Shown here in pieces: positions 15,511 to 24,316 of a stretch of 26,834 bases of DNA. Location: NCBI GenBank assembly GCA_017408725.1, contig JAFQUA010000011.1, positions 1 to 26,834 on the forward strand, given 5' to 3'. Below the pieces are notes generated by a model. The model did not search any database and had not been told where the DNA came from. It was given only the letters and a program-made list of their open reading frames with translations. This stretch comes from Oscillospiraceae bacterium (GTDB taxonomy: Bacteria; Bacillota_A; Clostridia; Oscillospirales; Oscillospiraceae). The translations under genes and the position numbers were made by a program. Position 1 is the stretch's first letter. Each line of letters opens with the position of its first letter.

Positions 15511-16423
15511 CTTCCCCACCTCCGATCCTGCAGCACCACGCGGCGGCAACCGCTTCCATTGTCCTTTCGGCAGAAGCCATTTTCTGTCCCAGCAGATAAT
15601 CTACCGCCGCCTCCAGATCCTCCGCATTTTCTACACTGGGACTCTGAACACCGTCTCCGGTCAAAACCCGCAGCTCATGCTTCAGCCCCATTTCCAGCAG
15701 ATGCTGGCTAAGCCATAAAAGTTGGCCGAACTTCTGATCCAGCTGATCCGGTGTTCCACGCAGATCCATTTCGATCAGCACCCGGTTCCGCTCCGGCTCC
15801 ATGGGTTCCCTCACAATGATCTCACCGGTCTTTGCCGTCAGCTTCCAGTGCACCTGATTCAGCTTGTCTCCCGGTACATACTGGCGCATCTCATGATTTT
15901 CAGAAAAACCGCCGCCGGGCTTGGGCCGCCAGGAGGAAGCCGCGAACCGCTCCAGATCGGGAACATACTGCATAGGTACAGGAACGGGACGTACCACCAG
16001 CGGCTTCATTGATTTTTTCTGTATGCGAAGCCAAAACAGACCCATATAGTCATATACTCTGGCATTTTCGAGTTTACATAACAATTTTCCGCAATGCTCT
16101 GTGGGGAATTGCTTTCCTTCCTTCAGCTTCCATTCCTCCCCGGAGATTACTCTTGTTACCCGCAGCCGGTAGCGGCAAGGAGGTATAGGAAACCGGCATT
16201 CCGGCACAAAATGCACCGTCTGCTTCGTCCCCATCGATATAAAAGGAGGATATTTTGCTTTCAGTCTCAGTTTGAGCATCGCAGGCAGACTGGTCAGCAG
16301 TGCAACTATGGGCAGACACAGAACGCAGATCAGTGCAAACCAGGCAAACCATTGCCGGTAAGCCAGATAAAACACGATACAGATGCTGACCGCCAGCAAA
16401 TACAGAATCCAGCGCTTCAGCAT
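15500..16423 (-). CDS. DUF58 domain protein
   Basis: A 307-residue protein with two N-terminal membrane helices (about 5-22 and 25-48), then a beta-rich segment and the DUF58 region. The family hallmark is visible in MRQYVPGDKLNQVHWKLTAK followed by TGEIIVREPMEPERNRVLIEMDL, a vWA-like fold. DUF58 proteins are regularly encoded between a MoxR ATPase and a transglutaminase, and are thought to work with the ATPase in envelope-protein maturation; the exact role is unknown. The start ATG lies three bases after the moxR stop, and its end overlaps the next gene, so the three are one transcript. Confidence 0.9.
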   Translation of the reverse strand: MLKRWILYLLAVSICIVFYLAYRQWFAWFALICVLCLPIVALLTSLPAMLKLRLKAKYPPFISMGTKQTVHFVPECRFPIPPCRYRLRVTRVISGEEWKLKEGKQFPTEHCGKLLCKLENARVYDYMGLFWLRIQKKSMKPLVVRPVPVPMQYVPDLERFAASSWRPKPGGGFSENHEMRQYVPGDKLNQVHWKLTAKTGEIIVREPMEPERNRVLIEMDLRGTPDQLDQKFGQLLWLSQHLLEMGLKHELRVLTGDGVQSPSVENAEDLEAAVDYLLGQKMASAERTMEAVAAAWCCRIGGGEDEA

Positions 16424-16426
16424 GGA

Positions 16427-17383
16427 TTAACGGAGCACTTTGGGTGCCGGTACGCTATCCAGAATGGACTTGAGGACTTGCTCGGCTGTGATGCCGCTGC
16501 CTTCTGCCTTGGCAGACATCAGCAACCGGTGTGCCACCGTTCTCTGGAAAACCTCCTGAACATCCTTGGGTACCACATAATCCCTGCCCCGTAGCTGCGC
16601 AACTGCCTTAGCCACCGCCGTCACGGAAAGAGTAGCACGGGGGCTTGCTCCGCGGATAATGTGCTCATGCCGGCGGGTCGCATCGATCAGCGCGACAATA
16701 TAGCGTACCACCGGTTCCGACACATAGGTATTGGCCACAGCATCCTGCATGGCAACCAGATTCTGATTGCTCAGCAGCGGCACCAGGGCATTCATGGGAT
16801 TTTTTCCCTGCCGGTTCATGACCATGGCAGCCTCATCCGCAACAGAAGGATAGCCGAGGCTCATTCTTATGGTGAAGCGGTCCATCTGGCTGTCGGGAAG
16901 CAGCTGCGTACCTGCCGCTCCGGTGGGATTCTGGGTAGCGATTACAATAAAAGGCTGAGGCAGCGGATGACGGATACCGTCTACGGTAACCTGACCTTCT
17001 TCCATCGCTTCCAAAAGCGCAGACTGGGTTCTGGAGGTAGCGCGGTTCAGCTCATCTGCCAGAAAAAGGTTGCAAAGCACCGCGCCGGGCTGATAGACCA
17101 TCTTGCCGGAAGCTTGATCCAGTACAGAATATCCCGTCACATCAGAAGGCAGGACATCGGGCGTAAACTGCACACGGTTGCAGGTTAGACCCAGCACCTT
17201 GGAGAAAGCCACTGCCATGGTTGTCTTTCCGACACCGGGAATATCCTCCAGCAGGATATGTCCTCTGGCCAGAATCGTCGCCAGCGTCCACAAAAGGGTT
17301 TGATCCTTACCGACCACCACATTACGCACCTGACCCAGTATTTTTTGTGCATAACCGGTAACGATATTCTCCGCAGTCTGCAT
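16427..17383 (-). CDS. MoxR-family AAA+ ATPase
   Basis: A 318-residue cytosolic ATPase. Walker A is EDIPGVGKTT (about 46-55) and Walker B LFLADELNR (about 106-114), followed by the sensor segment FIVIATQNPTGAAGTQLLP and a C-terminal lid with RGASPRATLSVTAVAKA, all typical of the MoxR group. These proteins act as chaperone-like motors for vWA/DUF58 partners, matching the next gene. The start MQTAENI at 17383 is chosen because GGAGGA precedes it; an in-frame ATG 63 bases upstream lacks a ribosome site and lies close to the promoter. Confidence 0.94.
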   Translation of the reverse strand: MQTAENIVTGYAQKILGQVRNVVVGKDQTLLWTLATILARGHILLEDIPGVGKTTMAVAFSKVLGLTCNRVQFTPDVLPSDVTGYSVLDQASGKMVYQPGAVLCNLFLADELNRATSRTQSALLEAMEEGQVTVDGIRHPLPQPFIVIATQNPTGAAGTQLLPDSQMDRFTIRMSLGYPSVADEAAMVMNRQGKNPMNALVPLLSNQNLVAMQDAVANTYVSEPVVRYIVALIDATRRHEHIIRGASPRATLSVTAVAKAVAQLRGRDYVVPKDVQEVFQRTVAHRLLMSAKAEGSGITAEQVLKSILDSVPAPKVLR

Positions 17384-17417
17384 ATGCCCGTCCTCCGTTG
17401 TTAACATAATATAAGTC

Positions 17418-17446
17418 ATTATACAATACATTCCGCTTTGAATCAA
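17418..17446 (-). promoter_or_regulatory. Promoter of the moxR-DUF58-transglutaminase operon
   Basis: On the minus strand, TTGATT and TATAAT with a 17-base spacer lie about 30 bases before the moxR start. This supports the downstream start at 17383. Confidence 0.85.
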
Positions 17447-17516
17447 GCATCAGTTTAAATATTAATCGATTTTTAAGTATATCCAAACAGCACAGAATAA
17501 AAACCCACACCATAGA

Positions 17517-17544
17517 AAAAAGCGCGTTTTACAACGCGCTTTTT
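17517..17544 (-). terminator. Terminator of the DUF3048 lipoprotein gene
   Basis: Stem AAAAAGCGCGTT/AACGCGCTTTTT with a four-base loop, six bases past the stop codon of the minus-strand lipoprotein gene. On the minus strand it ends in a T-run. The stem is symmetric, so it could also stop plus-strand transcripts. Confidence 0.85.
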
Positions 17545-17550
17545 AGCTTC

Positions 17551-18675
17551 TTATTCAAAATTTACCGTGGCACCGGTAGGAACTACACCAATATAGGTCG
17601 CACCCACGCCAAATGTCAGCGGACTGCCGTTTTCCAATGTAAAGGTAAACGGATCATTTACGCTGGCTCTGCTCCACTTGATATTTACCATCTGCCCGTT
17701 GGAGGCAAAATGACCTGTTCCGCTGCCGACGGTATTGATGGTCAGCAGTTTGCCGTCACTCTGCACCGAGGTGGATGCATACAGCGCAATAACATTACGG
17801 AAAGCAATCGCTTTTTTGGTGTTGCCGTCAATATAGTCGCCGCCATACTGAGCAGCAGAGTAAAGCTTGGTGTTTTCATCATAAGTGAAAGCTGTAGACT
17901 TGGTATAGCTGCTGGGTTTTCCGCCCATGTTGAAATAAACCGTGACCTTTTTGGCACTCTTTCCGGCAATGACCTTGGTGTCGTCAAAGGACATGCCATA
18001 AGGCTTTTCTGCATCCAGTGATGTCGTTACCCCGCGCTGCTTGGCAAATGCCAGGATCTTTTCACCGCTGCTGAACAGGGTGTGCTCCAGAGAATAGCCG
18101 GAATTCAAGCGGTCCTGATCACGGTAGAAGTAGGTAGCGGAAAGACCAGCGTCCAGATCCATATTTTTCAGTGTATTTAAATAGGCATTGGCTTCATTAC
18201 TGCCGCCGGCGTGAACATAAGCCGCTCCGTATCCCTGTGCGATCTGAACGAAGTATTTACGGGCACTGCGGATGGAACCAACCTTTTCCACACTCTCGAG
18301 ATCAGTGAAAATACCCACACAGCGGGTAATGCCGCCTTCTGCCAGAACCTCATAGAGAATATCCGCCTGACTCACGCCGTGCTGGGGCATAGCAGCAACG
18401 ATGTTATTCAGCATAACAGCCACAGGACGCTGCAGCATGGGTTCTGCCAGCGCTTCACCGGTCAGTGGATGCAGATAATTCAGTTCCGGCTGGGTAACTT
18501 CCGACTGGGAGGGGTCTGTGGGAGCTGTGGTTGCAGGGGGTTGGGTGGTCGGCAGAGTTGTCGTGGTAGGGGGAACCGTTCCTTGTGTATCCGTAGGTGT
18601 TGTCTCTACAGGAGACTTTGCGCAGGCACTGAGCAGCACCATAAGAATCAGTAGAAGCGGCAGTAATCGTTTCAT
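17551..18675 (-). CDS. DUF3048 (YerB-like) lipoprotein
   Basis: A 374-residue secreted lipoprotein. The signal peptide MKRLLPLLLILMVLLSAC ends in a lipobox with Cys18. A Thr/Pro-rich linker follows (about 20-65), then the DUF3048 domain with PVAVMLNNIVAAMPQHGVSQ, ILYEVLAEGGITRCVGIFTD and GSIRSARKYFVQIAQGYGA, and the C-terminal domain ending GVGATYIGVVPTGATVNFE. Function is unknown; Bacillus YerB is the known relative. The start at 18675 is chosen because it begins a perfect lipoprotein signal; longer in-frame starts upstream have none and overlap the promoter. It is a single-gene transcript. Confidence 0.92.
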   Translation of the reverse strand: MKRLLPLLLILMVLLSACAKSPVETTPTDTQGTVPPTTTTLPTTQPPATTAPTDPSQSEVTQPELNYLHPLTGEALAEPMLQRPVAVMLNNIVAAMPQHGVSQADILYEVLAEGGITRCVGIFTDLESVEKVGSIRSARKYFVQIAQGYGAAYVHAGGSNEANAYLNTLKNMDLDAGLSATYFYRDQDRLNSGYSLEHTLFSSGEKILAFAKQRGVTTSLDAEKPYGMSFDDTKVIAGKSAKKVTVYFNMGGKPSSYTKSTAFTYDENTKLYSAAQYGGDYIDGNTKKAIAFRNVIALYASTSVQSDGKLLTINTVGSGTGHFASNGQMVNIKWSRASVNDPFTFTLENGSPLTFGVGATYIGVVPTGATVNFE

Positions 18676-18730
18676 ATCAAAAATACTTCCTTTCAGAATC
18701 TGCAGCAAACAGACGCTGCATTTTTTTGGT

Positions 18731-18759
18731 ATTATAGCAAAACTCGACAAAAAATGCAA
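18731..18759 (-). promoter_or_regulatory. Promoter of the DUF3048 lipoprotein gene
   Basis: Minus strand: TTGCAT, 17-base spacer, TATAAT, with TGC just before the -10 making an extended -10. It lies about 55 bases before the start codon. Confidence 0.8.
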
Positions 18760-18849
18760 AGGTTAATTTTGTCATAACGCAGATCGTCTGCAATTTAAAA
18801 TATACTCCCGCTATTCCATCAAAATACGAACTTTCTTTTCAAAAATGTC

Positions 18850-18878
18850 TTGACAAAACAGCAGCAAACCGATATAAT
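18850..18878 (+). promoter_or_regulatory. Promoter of rpsF-ssb-rpsR
   Basis: TTGACA (18850-18855) and TATAAT (18873-18878), spacer 17 bases, a perfect sigma-A consensus. The start would be near 18885. Confidence 0.92.
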
Positions 18879-18884
18879 ACACTG

Positions 18885-18958
18885 GTCTGCGAATGCAGAT
18901 TTATCCTTGCTCACGGCGCGACCGTGGGCCTAAAAGTCCAAAAGGAGGTGCAAACAAC
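18885..18958 (+). promoter_or_regulatory. Structured rpsF leader, possible S6:S18 autoregulatory site
   Basis: The 74-base leader has two stem-loops, TCTGC-GAAT-GCAGA (18886-18899) and CACGG-CGCGA-CCGTG (18912-18926), before the ribosome site AAGGAGGTG. In many bacteria the S6:S18 complex binds an rpsF leader hairpin to repress the operon. The position fits, but I could not match the conserved bulge with certainty. Confidence 0.4.
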
Positions 18959-19255
18959 ATGGCTAAGATCACCGGTAAGTACGAGGTGCTCTATATCATC
19001 GACCCTGCTCAGGGCGAAGAGGGCATCGCCGCACTTGTGGAAAAGTTCAAGGCAATGGTGGAGGCGGAGGGTACTCTGACCAACATCGATGAGTGGGGCA
19101 AGCGTCGGCTGGCCTACCCCATCAATGATCTGCCCGAGGGCTACTATGTTCTGATGAACTACGAAGCAAAGCCCGAGTTCCCCGCTGAGATGGAGCGCGT
19201 TATGAAGATCACCGAAGGTGTCCTGCGCTGCCTGACCACCGTCGTGGAGGAGTAA
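18959..19255 (+). CDS. rpsF: 30S ribosomal protein S6
   Basis: A 98-residue protein of the 30S platform that pairs with S18. Typical segments are KYEVLYIIDPAQGEEGIAAL, DEWGKRRLAYPINDLPEGYY and VMKITEGVLRCLTTVVEE. The start is fixed by AAGGAGGTG; the length is normal. It is the first gene of rpsF-ssb-rpsR, with four bases to ssb, and uses the strongly biased codons of highly expressed genes. Confidence 0.98.
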   Translation: MAKITGKYEVLYIIDPAQGEEGIAALVEKFKAMVEAEGTLTNIDEWGKRRLAYPINDLPEGYYVLMNYEAKPEFPAEMERVMKITEGVLRCLTTVVEE

Positions 19256-19259
19256 TTTT

Positions 19260-19706
19260 ATGCTCAACCACATCACCATCATGGGTCGTTTGACCCGGGA
19301 TCCCGAGCTGCGCCGTACCGGCAGCGGCATCGCCGTTGCAAGCTTTACGGTAGCTGTTGACCGTGACTTCGGCAACAGAGAAGGCGGCGAACGGGAAACC
19401 GATTTCATTGACTGTGTCGCTTGGCGTCAGACCGGAGAATTCGTCTCCAAGTATTTCACCAAGGGCTCCATGGCAGTGGTATCGGGACGGCTCCAGATCC
19501 GTAACTGGACCGACAAGGAAGGCAACAAGCGCCGCACCGCAGAAGTCGTGGCAGACAATGTCTACTTCGGTGAAAGCAAGCGCCAGAGCGAAGGTGGCAG
19601 TTATGCCGCTCCCGCAGCTCCCGCTTTCGGCGGTTACAGTGCTCCGTCTGCTCCCGCATCCGATTTCGCGATGCTGGATGATGACGACGCACAGCTGCCC
19701 TTCTAA
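19260..19706 (+). CDS. ssb: Single-stranded DNA-binding protein SSB
   Basis: A 148-residue protein with an N-terminal OB fold (MLNHITIMGRLTRDPELRRT, FIDCVAWRQTGEFVSKYFTK, SMAVVSGRLQIRNW), an Ala/Pro/Gly-rich flexible linker (about 108-136) and the acidic protein-interaction tip DDDDAQLPF. It coats single-stranded DNA in replication and repair. The location between the S6 and S18 genes is the classic Firmicute arrangement; the ribosome site lies in the last codons of rpsF. Confidence 0.98.
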   Translation: MLNHITIMGRLTRDPELRRTGSGIAVASFTVAVDRDFGNREGGERETDFIDCVAWRQTGEFVSKYFTKGSMAVVSGRLQIRNWTDKEGNKRRTAEVVADNVYFGESKRQSEGGSYAAPAAPAFGGYSAPSAPASDFAMLDDDDAQLPF

Positions 19707-19747
19707 AAACTGAACTTTTTCACAAATCTTACAAGGAGGAATAACCC

Positions 19748-19984
19748 ATGGCTAACGAACAGCGTGTTCGCCCCCGCAAGCGCAAGAAGGTTTGCGCATT
19801 CTGCGTGGATAAGGTGACCAGCATCGATTACAAGGATATCGCTAAGCTCCGCCGTTACCTGTCCGAGCGTGGCAAGATCCTGCCCCGCCGTACCACCGGC
19901 ACCTGCGCAGCTCACCAGCGTGACCTGACCACCGCTATCAAGCGTGCCCGTCAGATTGCCCTGTTGCCCTACGTTGCTGACTAA
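19748..19984 (+). CDS. rpsR: 30S ribosomal protein S18
   Basis: A 78-residue basic ribosomal protein, partner of S6. It has [38 protein letters not shown] and [21 protein letters not shown] CxxC pair (Cys-Ala-Phe-Cys) plus a third Cys in TGTCAAH suggest the zinc-binding form of S18. The ribosome site AAGGAGG is eight bases before the ATG. It is the last gene of the operon. Confidence 0.98.
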   Translation: MANEQRVRPRKRKKVCAFCVDKVTSIDYKDIAKLRRYLSERGKILPRRTTGTCAAHQRDLTTAIKRARQIALLPYVAD

Positions 19985-19996
19985 TCATAAGCACCA

Positions 19997-20031
19997 CACC
20001 CCCGAGGGATTCTTCCTCGGGGGTGTTTTTT
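19997..20031 (+). terminator. Terminator of the rpsF operon
   Basis: An 11-bp stem CACCCCCGAGG/CCTCGGGGGTG with a seven-base loop, followed by six T. The tail overlaps the stop codon of the convergent carboxypeptidase gene. Confidence 0.95.
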
Positions 20032-21172
20032 ATTTCGCCATGGCAATTCTCCGTAGAATTATTACAAAAAGGTCCCAAAATGTTAGCTTTATAACGCTTT
20101 CTTCTGCTACCATAGGAATTTGTGCCAGCACCTGTTCCCCCACCTTTACCGTCAGAGTCCCAAGGCGCTGTCCCTTGCTGACCGGTGCGGTAACTTCCTC
20201 CTCCAAAACCGTCTGGATCTGCACCTGATTGCTTTGTGCCTTGTCAACCAGCAATTGCACCGGCTCTGCGGGCACAGCCTTCACACTGTCGGTTTTTCCC
20301 AGCCTCACCGGTACGGTTTCCTCTGTCACCTCCGGTGACACCAGTGCGTAGTTGGCAAACCCGTAATCCAGCATGGATTTGCAGGCGCTGAACCTCTCTT
20401 GAGAGGTCGCCGCTCCCATTACCACCGCGATTAATCCCAGTCCGTCCCGCTGTGCCGTTGCGGACAGACAGTAGCCTGCCGCGGAAGTAAATCCGGTCTT
20501 TAACCCCGTAGCACCGGGGTAAAAGCGAACCAATTTGTTTGTATTGGCAAGGCCGAAGGCACCGCCTCGAACGGTGTCCATCCAGATCGTCGTAAATTTT
20601 TGAATGTCCGGATGATTCTTCATCAACTCCCGGGACATCACCGCAATGTCATGGGCGCTGGTCAAGTGGTTTTTCGCGTTCTCATCATCGTCAAGGCCGG
20701 TGCAGTTGACAAAGTTGGTATCATTCATGCCCAGTTCCTTGGCTCTTTGGTTCATCTGGGCCACGAATGCCGCTTCCGATCCGGCAAGGTGCTCTGCCAT
20801 GGCGCAGGCACAGTCATTGGCTGAAGATACGGCAATGGACTTGACCATATCCGACACCGTCATGCTTTCCCCCACCTTGAGGTAGATCTGGCTGCCGCCC
20901 TTGGCCGCCGCGGCTTCCGAAGTGATCACCATGTCATCCCACTTGACCTTTCCGGAATCAATTGCCTCCATGATCAGCAGCATGGTCATCACCTTGGTCA
21001 CAGAAGCCGGTGCCAATTTTTCATGTGCATTCTTTTCATACAGCACCGTTCCCGTAGCCATATCCATCAGAATTGCGCTTTTCCCCGGAACATCCAGTTC
21101 CACCGCGCCGGCGCGTACCGGCAGCATGGTGATCAGCAAGCAAATAACAATGATCAGTCCCACCCGTTTCAT
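20030..21172 (-). CDS. D-alanyl-D-alanine carboxypeptidase (low-mass PBP, DacF-like)
   Basis: A 380-residue secreted enzyme that trims the terminal D-Ala of peptidoglycan stem peptides. The signal peptide ends near residue 23 (MLPVRAGA-V). Catalytic motifs are Ser57-x-x-Lys60 (APASVTKVM), Ser117-x-Asn119 (SSAND) and Lys225-Thr-Gly (GLKTGFT). A C-terminal beta domain and a last hydrophobic/amphipathic helix (LTFWDLFVIILRRI) would hold it at the membrane, as in PBP5. The ribosome site GGAGGGG lies before the ATG. No clear promoter was found in the 60-80 bases upstream. Confidence 0.93.
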   Translation of the reverse strand: MKRVGLIIVICLLITMLPVRAGAVELDVPGKSAILMDMATGTVLYEKNAHEKLAPASVTKVMTMLLIMEAIDSGKVKWDDMVITSEAAAAKGGSQIYLKVGESMTVSDMVKSIAVSSANDCACAMAEHLAGSEAAFVAQMNQRAKELGMNDTNFVNCTGLDDDENAKNHLTSAHDIAVMSRELMKNHPDIQKFTTIWMDTVRGGAFGLANTNKLVRFYPGATGLKTGFTSAAGYCLSATAQRDGLGLIAVVMGAATSQERFSACKSMLDYGFANYALVSPEVTEETVPVRLGKTDSVKAVPAEPVQLLVDKAQSNQVQIQTVLEEEVTAPVSKGQRLGTLTVKVGEQVLAQIPMVAEESVIKLTFWDLFVIILRRIAMAK

Positions 21173-21236
21173 ATCTGTCCCCTCCGCATATTTGGTGGTA
21201 CAAACCTATGCCTCTTGTCCCTTGGATAGAACGAAA

Positions 21237-21258
21237 AAGGAGCCGCATGCGGCTCCTT
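21237..21258 (-). terminator. Terminator of the CsoR-family gene
   Basis: A perfect palindromic stem AAGGAGCCGC/GCGGCTCCTT around AT, overlapping the csoR-like stop codon, with a T-run on the minus strand. Confidence 0.85.
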
Positions 21259-21595
21259 ACTTCATGAACTTATCGATGGCCTGACACAGCTCATCAATGG
21301 CATCGGCATCTCCCGCTGCCACCGCGTCCACCATGCAGTGGCGCATATGATCCTGCAGGATCACCTTACCGGTATTGTCGATAGCAGACCGCACAGCAGC
21401 CAGCTGAACCAGAACCTCGGAACAGTCATAGCCCTCTTCCACCATTCGCTTGACCTTTTCCAAGTGTCCAATGGCCCGGGCAAGACGATTAACGACCGCC
21501 TTTTGATTCTCATGGACATGCCCGTGGCTGTGGGCAATGCCGTGGGCATGCATATAGGCATGGTCATGCTCATGTTCGTGGTGATGGTCTGACAT
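21257..21595 (-). CDS. CsoR/RcnR-family metal-responsive repressor with His-rich N-terminus
   Basis: A 112-residue all-helical DNA-binding protein that should release DNA on metal binding. The family core starts at about residue 31: AVVNRLARAIGHLEKVKRMV, then EEGYDCSEVLVQLAAVRSAI and QDHMRHCMVDA. Ligand residues Cys58, His83 and Cys87 have the CsoR spacing (25 and 4 residues), pointing to Cu(I), or to an InrS-like Ni sensor. The first 28 residues contain 12 His, an unusual tail that could bind Ni, Co or Zn. The start at 21595 is chosen from AAGGAGGG. No metal exporter or chaperone gene is adjacent in this window, so the target is unknown. Confidence 0.9.
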   Translation of the reverse strand: MSDHHHEHEHDHAYMHAHGIAHSHGHVHENQKAVVNRLARAIGHLEKVKRMVEEGYDCSEVLVQLAAVRSAIDNTGKVILQDHMRHCMVDAVAAGDADAIDELCQAIDKFMK

Positions 21596-21626
21596 GGCAA
21601 AGCCCTCCTTTTCCTCATTTTGTTGC

Positions 21627-21655
21627 ATTATACCTTAGATTTCTCGGCCTTGCAA
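21627..21655 (-). promoter_or_regulatory. Promoter of the CsoR-family gene
   Basis: Minus strand: TTGCAA, 17-base spacer, TATAAT, about 32 bases before the chosen ATG. It is back to back with the trmB promoter. Confidence 0.82.
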
Positions 21656-21656
21656 G

Positions 21657-21672
21657 CCCTACGGGGGGATAT
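21657..21672. promoter_or_regulatory. Candidate CsoR/RcnR-type operator
   Basis: CCCTACGGGGGGATAT, with a G6 tract facing a C3 tract, lies between the two divergent promoters and touches the -35 of the csoR-like gene. RcnR/InrS/CsoR operators are built around such G/C tracts flanked by A/T, so autoregulation is plausible. Confidence 0.42.
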
Positions 21673-21684
21673 TTTAGAAATGTT

Positions 21685-21713
21685 TTGACGAAAGGCCCGG
21701 TTTCTGCTATAAT
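21685..21713 (+). promoter_or_regulatory. Promoter of trmB-mnmG
   Basis: TTGACG (21685-21690) and TATAAT (21708-21713) with a 17-base spacer; TGC before the -10 makes it an extended -10. Confidence 0.88.
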
Positions 21714-21761
21714 GATAAATTGAAAGATTATGGGGCTTTGCTCCATTGGAGGAATATAGCT

Positions 21762-22448
21762 ATGAGAATGCGTAGAATGAAGAATTTGGATCCCCGTATG
21801 GCCGCCTGCGCCGATTACCGGATCGCGGAGCCCACTTCCCTGAAAGGAAACTGGCGTTCCTTGAAGCCGGATTGCGCCGGTCTTTGGGTAGAAGTTGGCT
21901 GCGGCAAGGGTAAATTTACCGTTGAAACCGCGGAAAGCCGTCCCGATATGCTGATGATTGCCGTGGAGCGCTGCCGGGAGGCTATGGTAGTAGCTATGGA
22001 AAAAGCAAAAGCCATGAACCTTAAAAATGTCTTTTTTATCGATATGGATGTTGCCAATATCGAAGATATTTTCGAAAGGCAGGAGATCGACCGGCTGTTC
22101 ATCAACTTCCCCGATCCCTGGCCCCGCAAAAAGAACGCCAAACGCAGATTGACCCACAGAGGTTTTCTGGACAAGTACTGCCGCGTAGTCCGCACAGGCG
22201 GCGAGTTCCACTTTAAGACCGACAACGCTCCCCTTTTTGAGTACTCCGTTGAAGAGTTTGCTGCCTGTTGTCTGGAAGTGAAGAACCTGACCCGGAATCT
22301 CCACGAAAACGGAATTGTGGGCATTATGACCGGCTATGAAGAGAAATTCCACGCCCTCGGCACACCCATCAACCGCTGCGAAGTGGTCTGCAAGCCCTTT
22401 GTTCTGCCGCCGGAAGAAAAAAGGCAGACTGCGGAGGAAGAAGCATGA
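21762..22448 (+). CDS. trmB: tRNA (guanine-N7-)-methyltransferase TrmB
   Basis: A 228-residue SAM-dependent enzyme forming m7G46 in tRNA variable loops. The SAM-binding motif is [17 protein letters not shown]. The family signature is [20 protein letters not shown], followed by [13 protein letters not shown]. The ATG at 21762 is chosen because TTGGAGGAAT precedes it. The stop overlaps the mnmG start by 4 bp (ATGA), coupling two tRNA-modification genes. Confidence 0.96.
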   Translation: MRMRRMKNLDPRMAACADYRIAEPTSLKGNWRSLKPDCAGLWVEVGCGKGKFTVETAESRPDMLMIAVERCREAMVVAMEKAKAMNLKNVFFIDMDVANIEDIFERQEIDRLFINFPDPWPRKKNAKRRLTHRGFLDKYCRVVRTGGEFHFKTDNAPLFEYSVEEFAACCLEVKNLTRNLHENGIVGIMTGYEEKFHALGTPINRCEVVCKPFVLPPEEKRQTAEEEA

Positions 22449-24316
22449 TATACTACAAAGCAGGTGATTGCGATGTTGCCGTGATCGGTGCCGGTCATGC
22501 TGGCATTGAAGCTGCCCTTGCCTGCGCCCGTCTGGGGCTGCATACCATCCTTTTTACCATCAACTTGGATGCCGTGGGCAATATGCCCTGCAATCCCGCC
22601 ATTGGCGGTACGGGCAAGGGACATCTGGTACGGGAACTGGATGCGCTGGGCGGCGAAATGGGCATTGCCGCGGATAAAGCCTGCATCCAGTACCGGATGC
22701 TGAATAAGGGCAAAGGCCCTGCCGTTCACTCTCTCCGGGCACAGGCCGACCGCCGAAAATACCAGCAGGTGATGAAGCACACCCTCGAAATGCAGGATGG
22801 TCTGGAATTAAAGCAGGCCATGGTCACTGAAGTCCTCACAGACGAAAATGGTGTCACCGGCATTCGCACCCAGCTGGGAGCGGAGTATGATGCAAAAGCC
22901 GTCATCATCGCCACCGGCACTTACCTTGACAGTACTGTTATCACCGGAGAATCCGTGGTATCCTCCGGCCCCGACGGTATGCACCCCAGCATCGGTCTTT
23001 CCGACAATCTGCGCACCCTCGGTCTTCCTCTGCGCCGATTCAAAACCGGCACACCTCCCAGAATCAACCGCAGATCCATCGACTTTTCCAAAATGGAGCT
23101 GCAGCCCGGCGACGAAACCATTGAACCCTTCTCCTTCCGCACGGAGCACACGCCTTACAATGCAGCCGTCTGCTATCTGACCTATACCAACGAGGAAACC
23201 CACCGGATCATTCAGGAGAATCTGCACCGCAGTCCCATGTACGACGGTACCATCTCCGGTGTCGGTCCCCGGTACTGCCCCAGTATTGAAACCAAGATCG
23301 TCCGCTTTGCCGACAAAAAGCGCCACCAACTGTTCATCGAACCTTGCGGACTGGATACGGAGGAAATGTACATTCAAGGCTTTTCCTCTTCTTTGCCCGA
23401 AGATGTGCAGCTTCGGATGATGCGCACCATTCCCGGTTTTGAGAACGCGGAAATGATGCGGCCCGCCTATGCCATCGAGTATGAGTGCATTGATCCCACC
23501 GCCTTGCTGCCTACTTTGGAGGCCAAGGCAGTGCAGCGGCTGTACGGTGCTGGTCAGTTCAACGGCTCCTCCGGCTACGAGGAAGCCGCTGTGCAGGGCT
23601 TGATCGCCGGTATCAATGCCGCGCTGAAGCTGCAGGACAAAGAGCCGCTGATTCTGACACGGGAAACCAGTTACATCGGCACATTGATCGATGACCTTGT
23701 GACCAAGGGAACAGAAGAACCCTACCGGATCATGACCAGCCGCTCAGAATACCGGCTGCTACACCGGCAGGACAATGCCGACCAGCGCCTCTGTGCCATC
23801 GGCGCGAAAATCGGCCTTGTACCGCCGGAACGGCTGCAGCAGGTGGAAGAAAAGTACAAAGCCGTCCACAAAGAGATGCGCCGTCTGGAAGCCACCGGTG
23901 TTGCCGCGAACGATGCACTGAACGCCATGCTGGTGCAGCGGGAATCCGCTCCGGTTGCCAATTCCGCCCGTCTTGCAGATCTTTTACGCAGACCTCAGGT
24001 CACTTATGCCGATATCGCACCTTTTGATCCAGACCGTCCCCCTCTTTCCGAAAGTATTACCCAAGAGGTAGAGATCCAGATCAAATATGCCGGCTATCTT
24101 GCCCGGCAGGAAAAGCAGGTGGAGGAATTCCGTAAGGAAGAAGCCCGATTGCTGCCGGCAAATATTGATTATGCAGCCATCGCGGGGCTGCGGCTGGAAG
24201 CACAGGAAAAGCTTTCCGCCATCCGTCCCATGTCCATCGGGCAGGCAGGCCGTATCTCCGGTGTCAGCCCTGCGGATATCGCCGTGCTGCTGATCTATCT
24301 CGAGCAATATAAATGA
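22445..24316 (+). CDS. mnmG: tRNA uridine 5-carboxymethylaminomethyl modification enzyme MnmG (GidA)
   Basis: A 623-residue FAD-binding enzyme that with MnmE makes the cmnm5U34 wobble modification. The N-terminal FAD loop is [20 protein letters not shown], followed by [20 protein letters not shown], the catalytic-site region [10 protein letters not shown], the second GidA signature [20 protein letters not shown] and a C-terminal helical tRNA/MnmE-binding domain. The length is normal. mnmE is not in the window. The stop codon TGA is part of the terminal repeat of the hairpin element that follows. Confidence 0.98.
   Translation: MIYYKAGDCDVAVIGAGHAGIEAALACARLGLHTILFTINLDAVGNMPCNPAIGGTGKGHLVRELDALGGEMGIAADKACIQYRMLNKGKGPAVHSLRAQADRRKYQQVMKHTLEMQDGLELKQAMVTEVLTDENGVTGIRTQLGAEYDAKAVIIATGTYLDSTVITGESVVSSGPDGMHPSIGLSDNLRTLGLPLRRFKTGTPPRINRRSIDFSKMELQPGDETIEPFSFRTEHTPYNAAVCYLTYTNEETHRIIQENLHRSPMYDGTISGVGPRYCPSIETKIVRFADKKRHQLFIEPCGLDTEEMYIQGFSSSLPEDVQLRMMRTIPGFENAEMMRPAYAIEYECIDPTALLPTLEAKAVQRLYGAGQFNGSSGYEEAAVQGLIAGINAALKLQDKEPLILTRETSYIGTLIDDLVTKGTEEPYRIMTSRSEYRLLHRQDNADQRLCAIGAKIGLVPPERLQQVEEKYKAVHKEMRRLEATGVAANDALNAMLVQRESAPVANSARLADLLRRPQVTYADIAPFDPDRPPLSESITQEVEIQIKYAGYLARQEKQVEEFRKEEARLLPANIDYAAIAGLRLEAQEKLSAIRPMSIGQAGRISGVSPADIAVLLIYLEQYK

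Noticed and set aside
21615..22352. 245-codon minus-strand frame opposite trmB
   Set aside because: Shadow of trmB; it begins inside the gene and runs through the promoters of both neighbouring genes.
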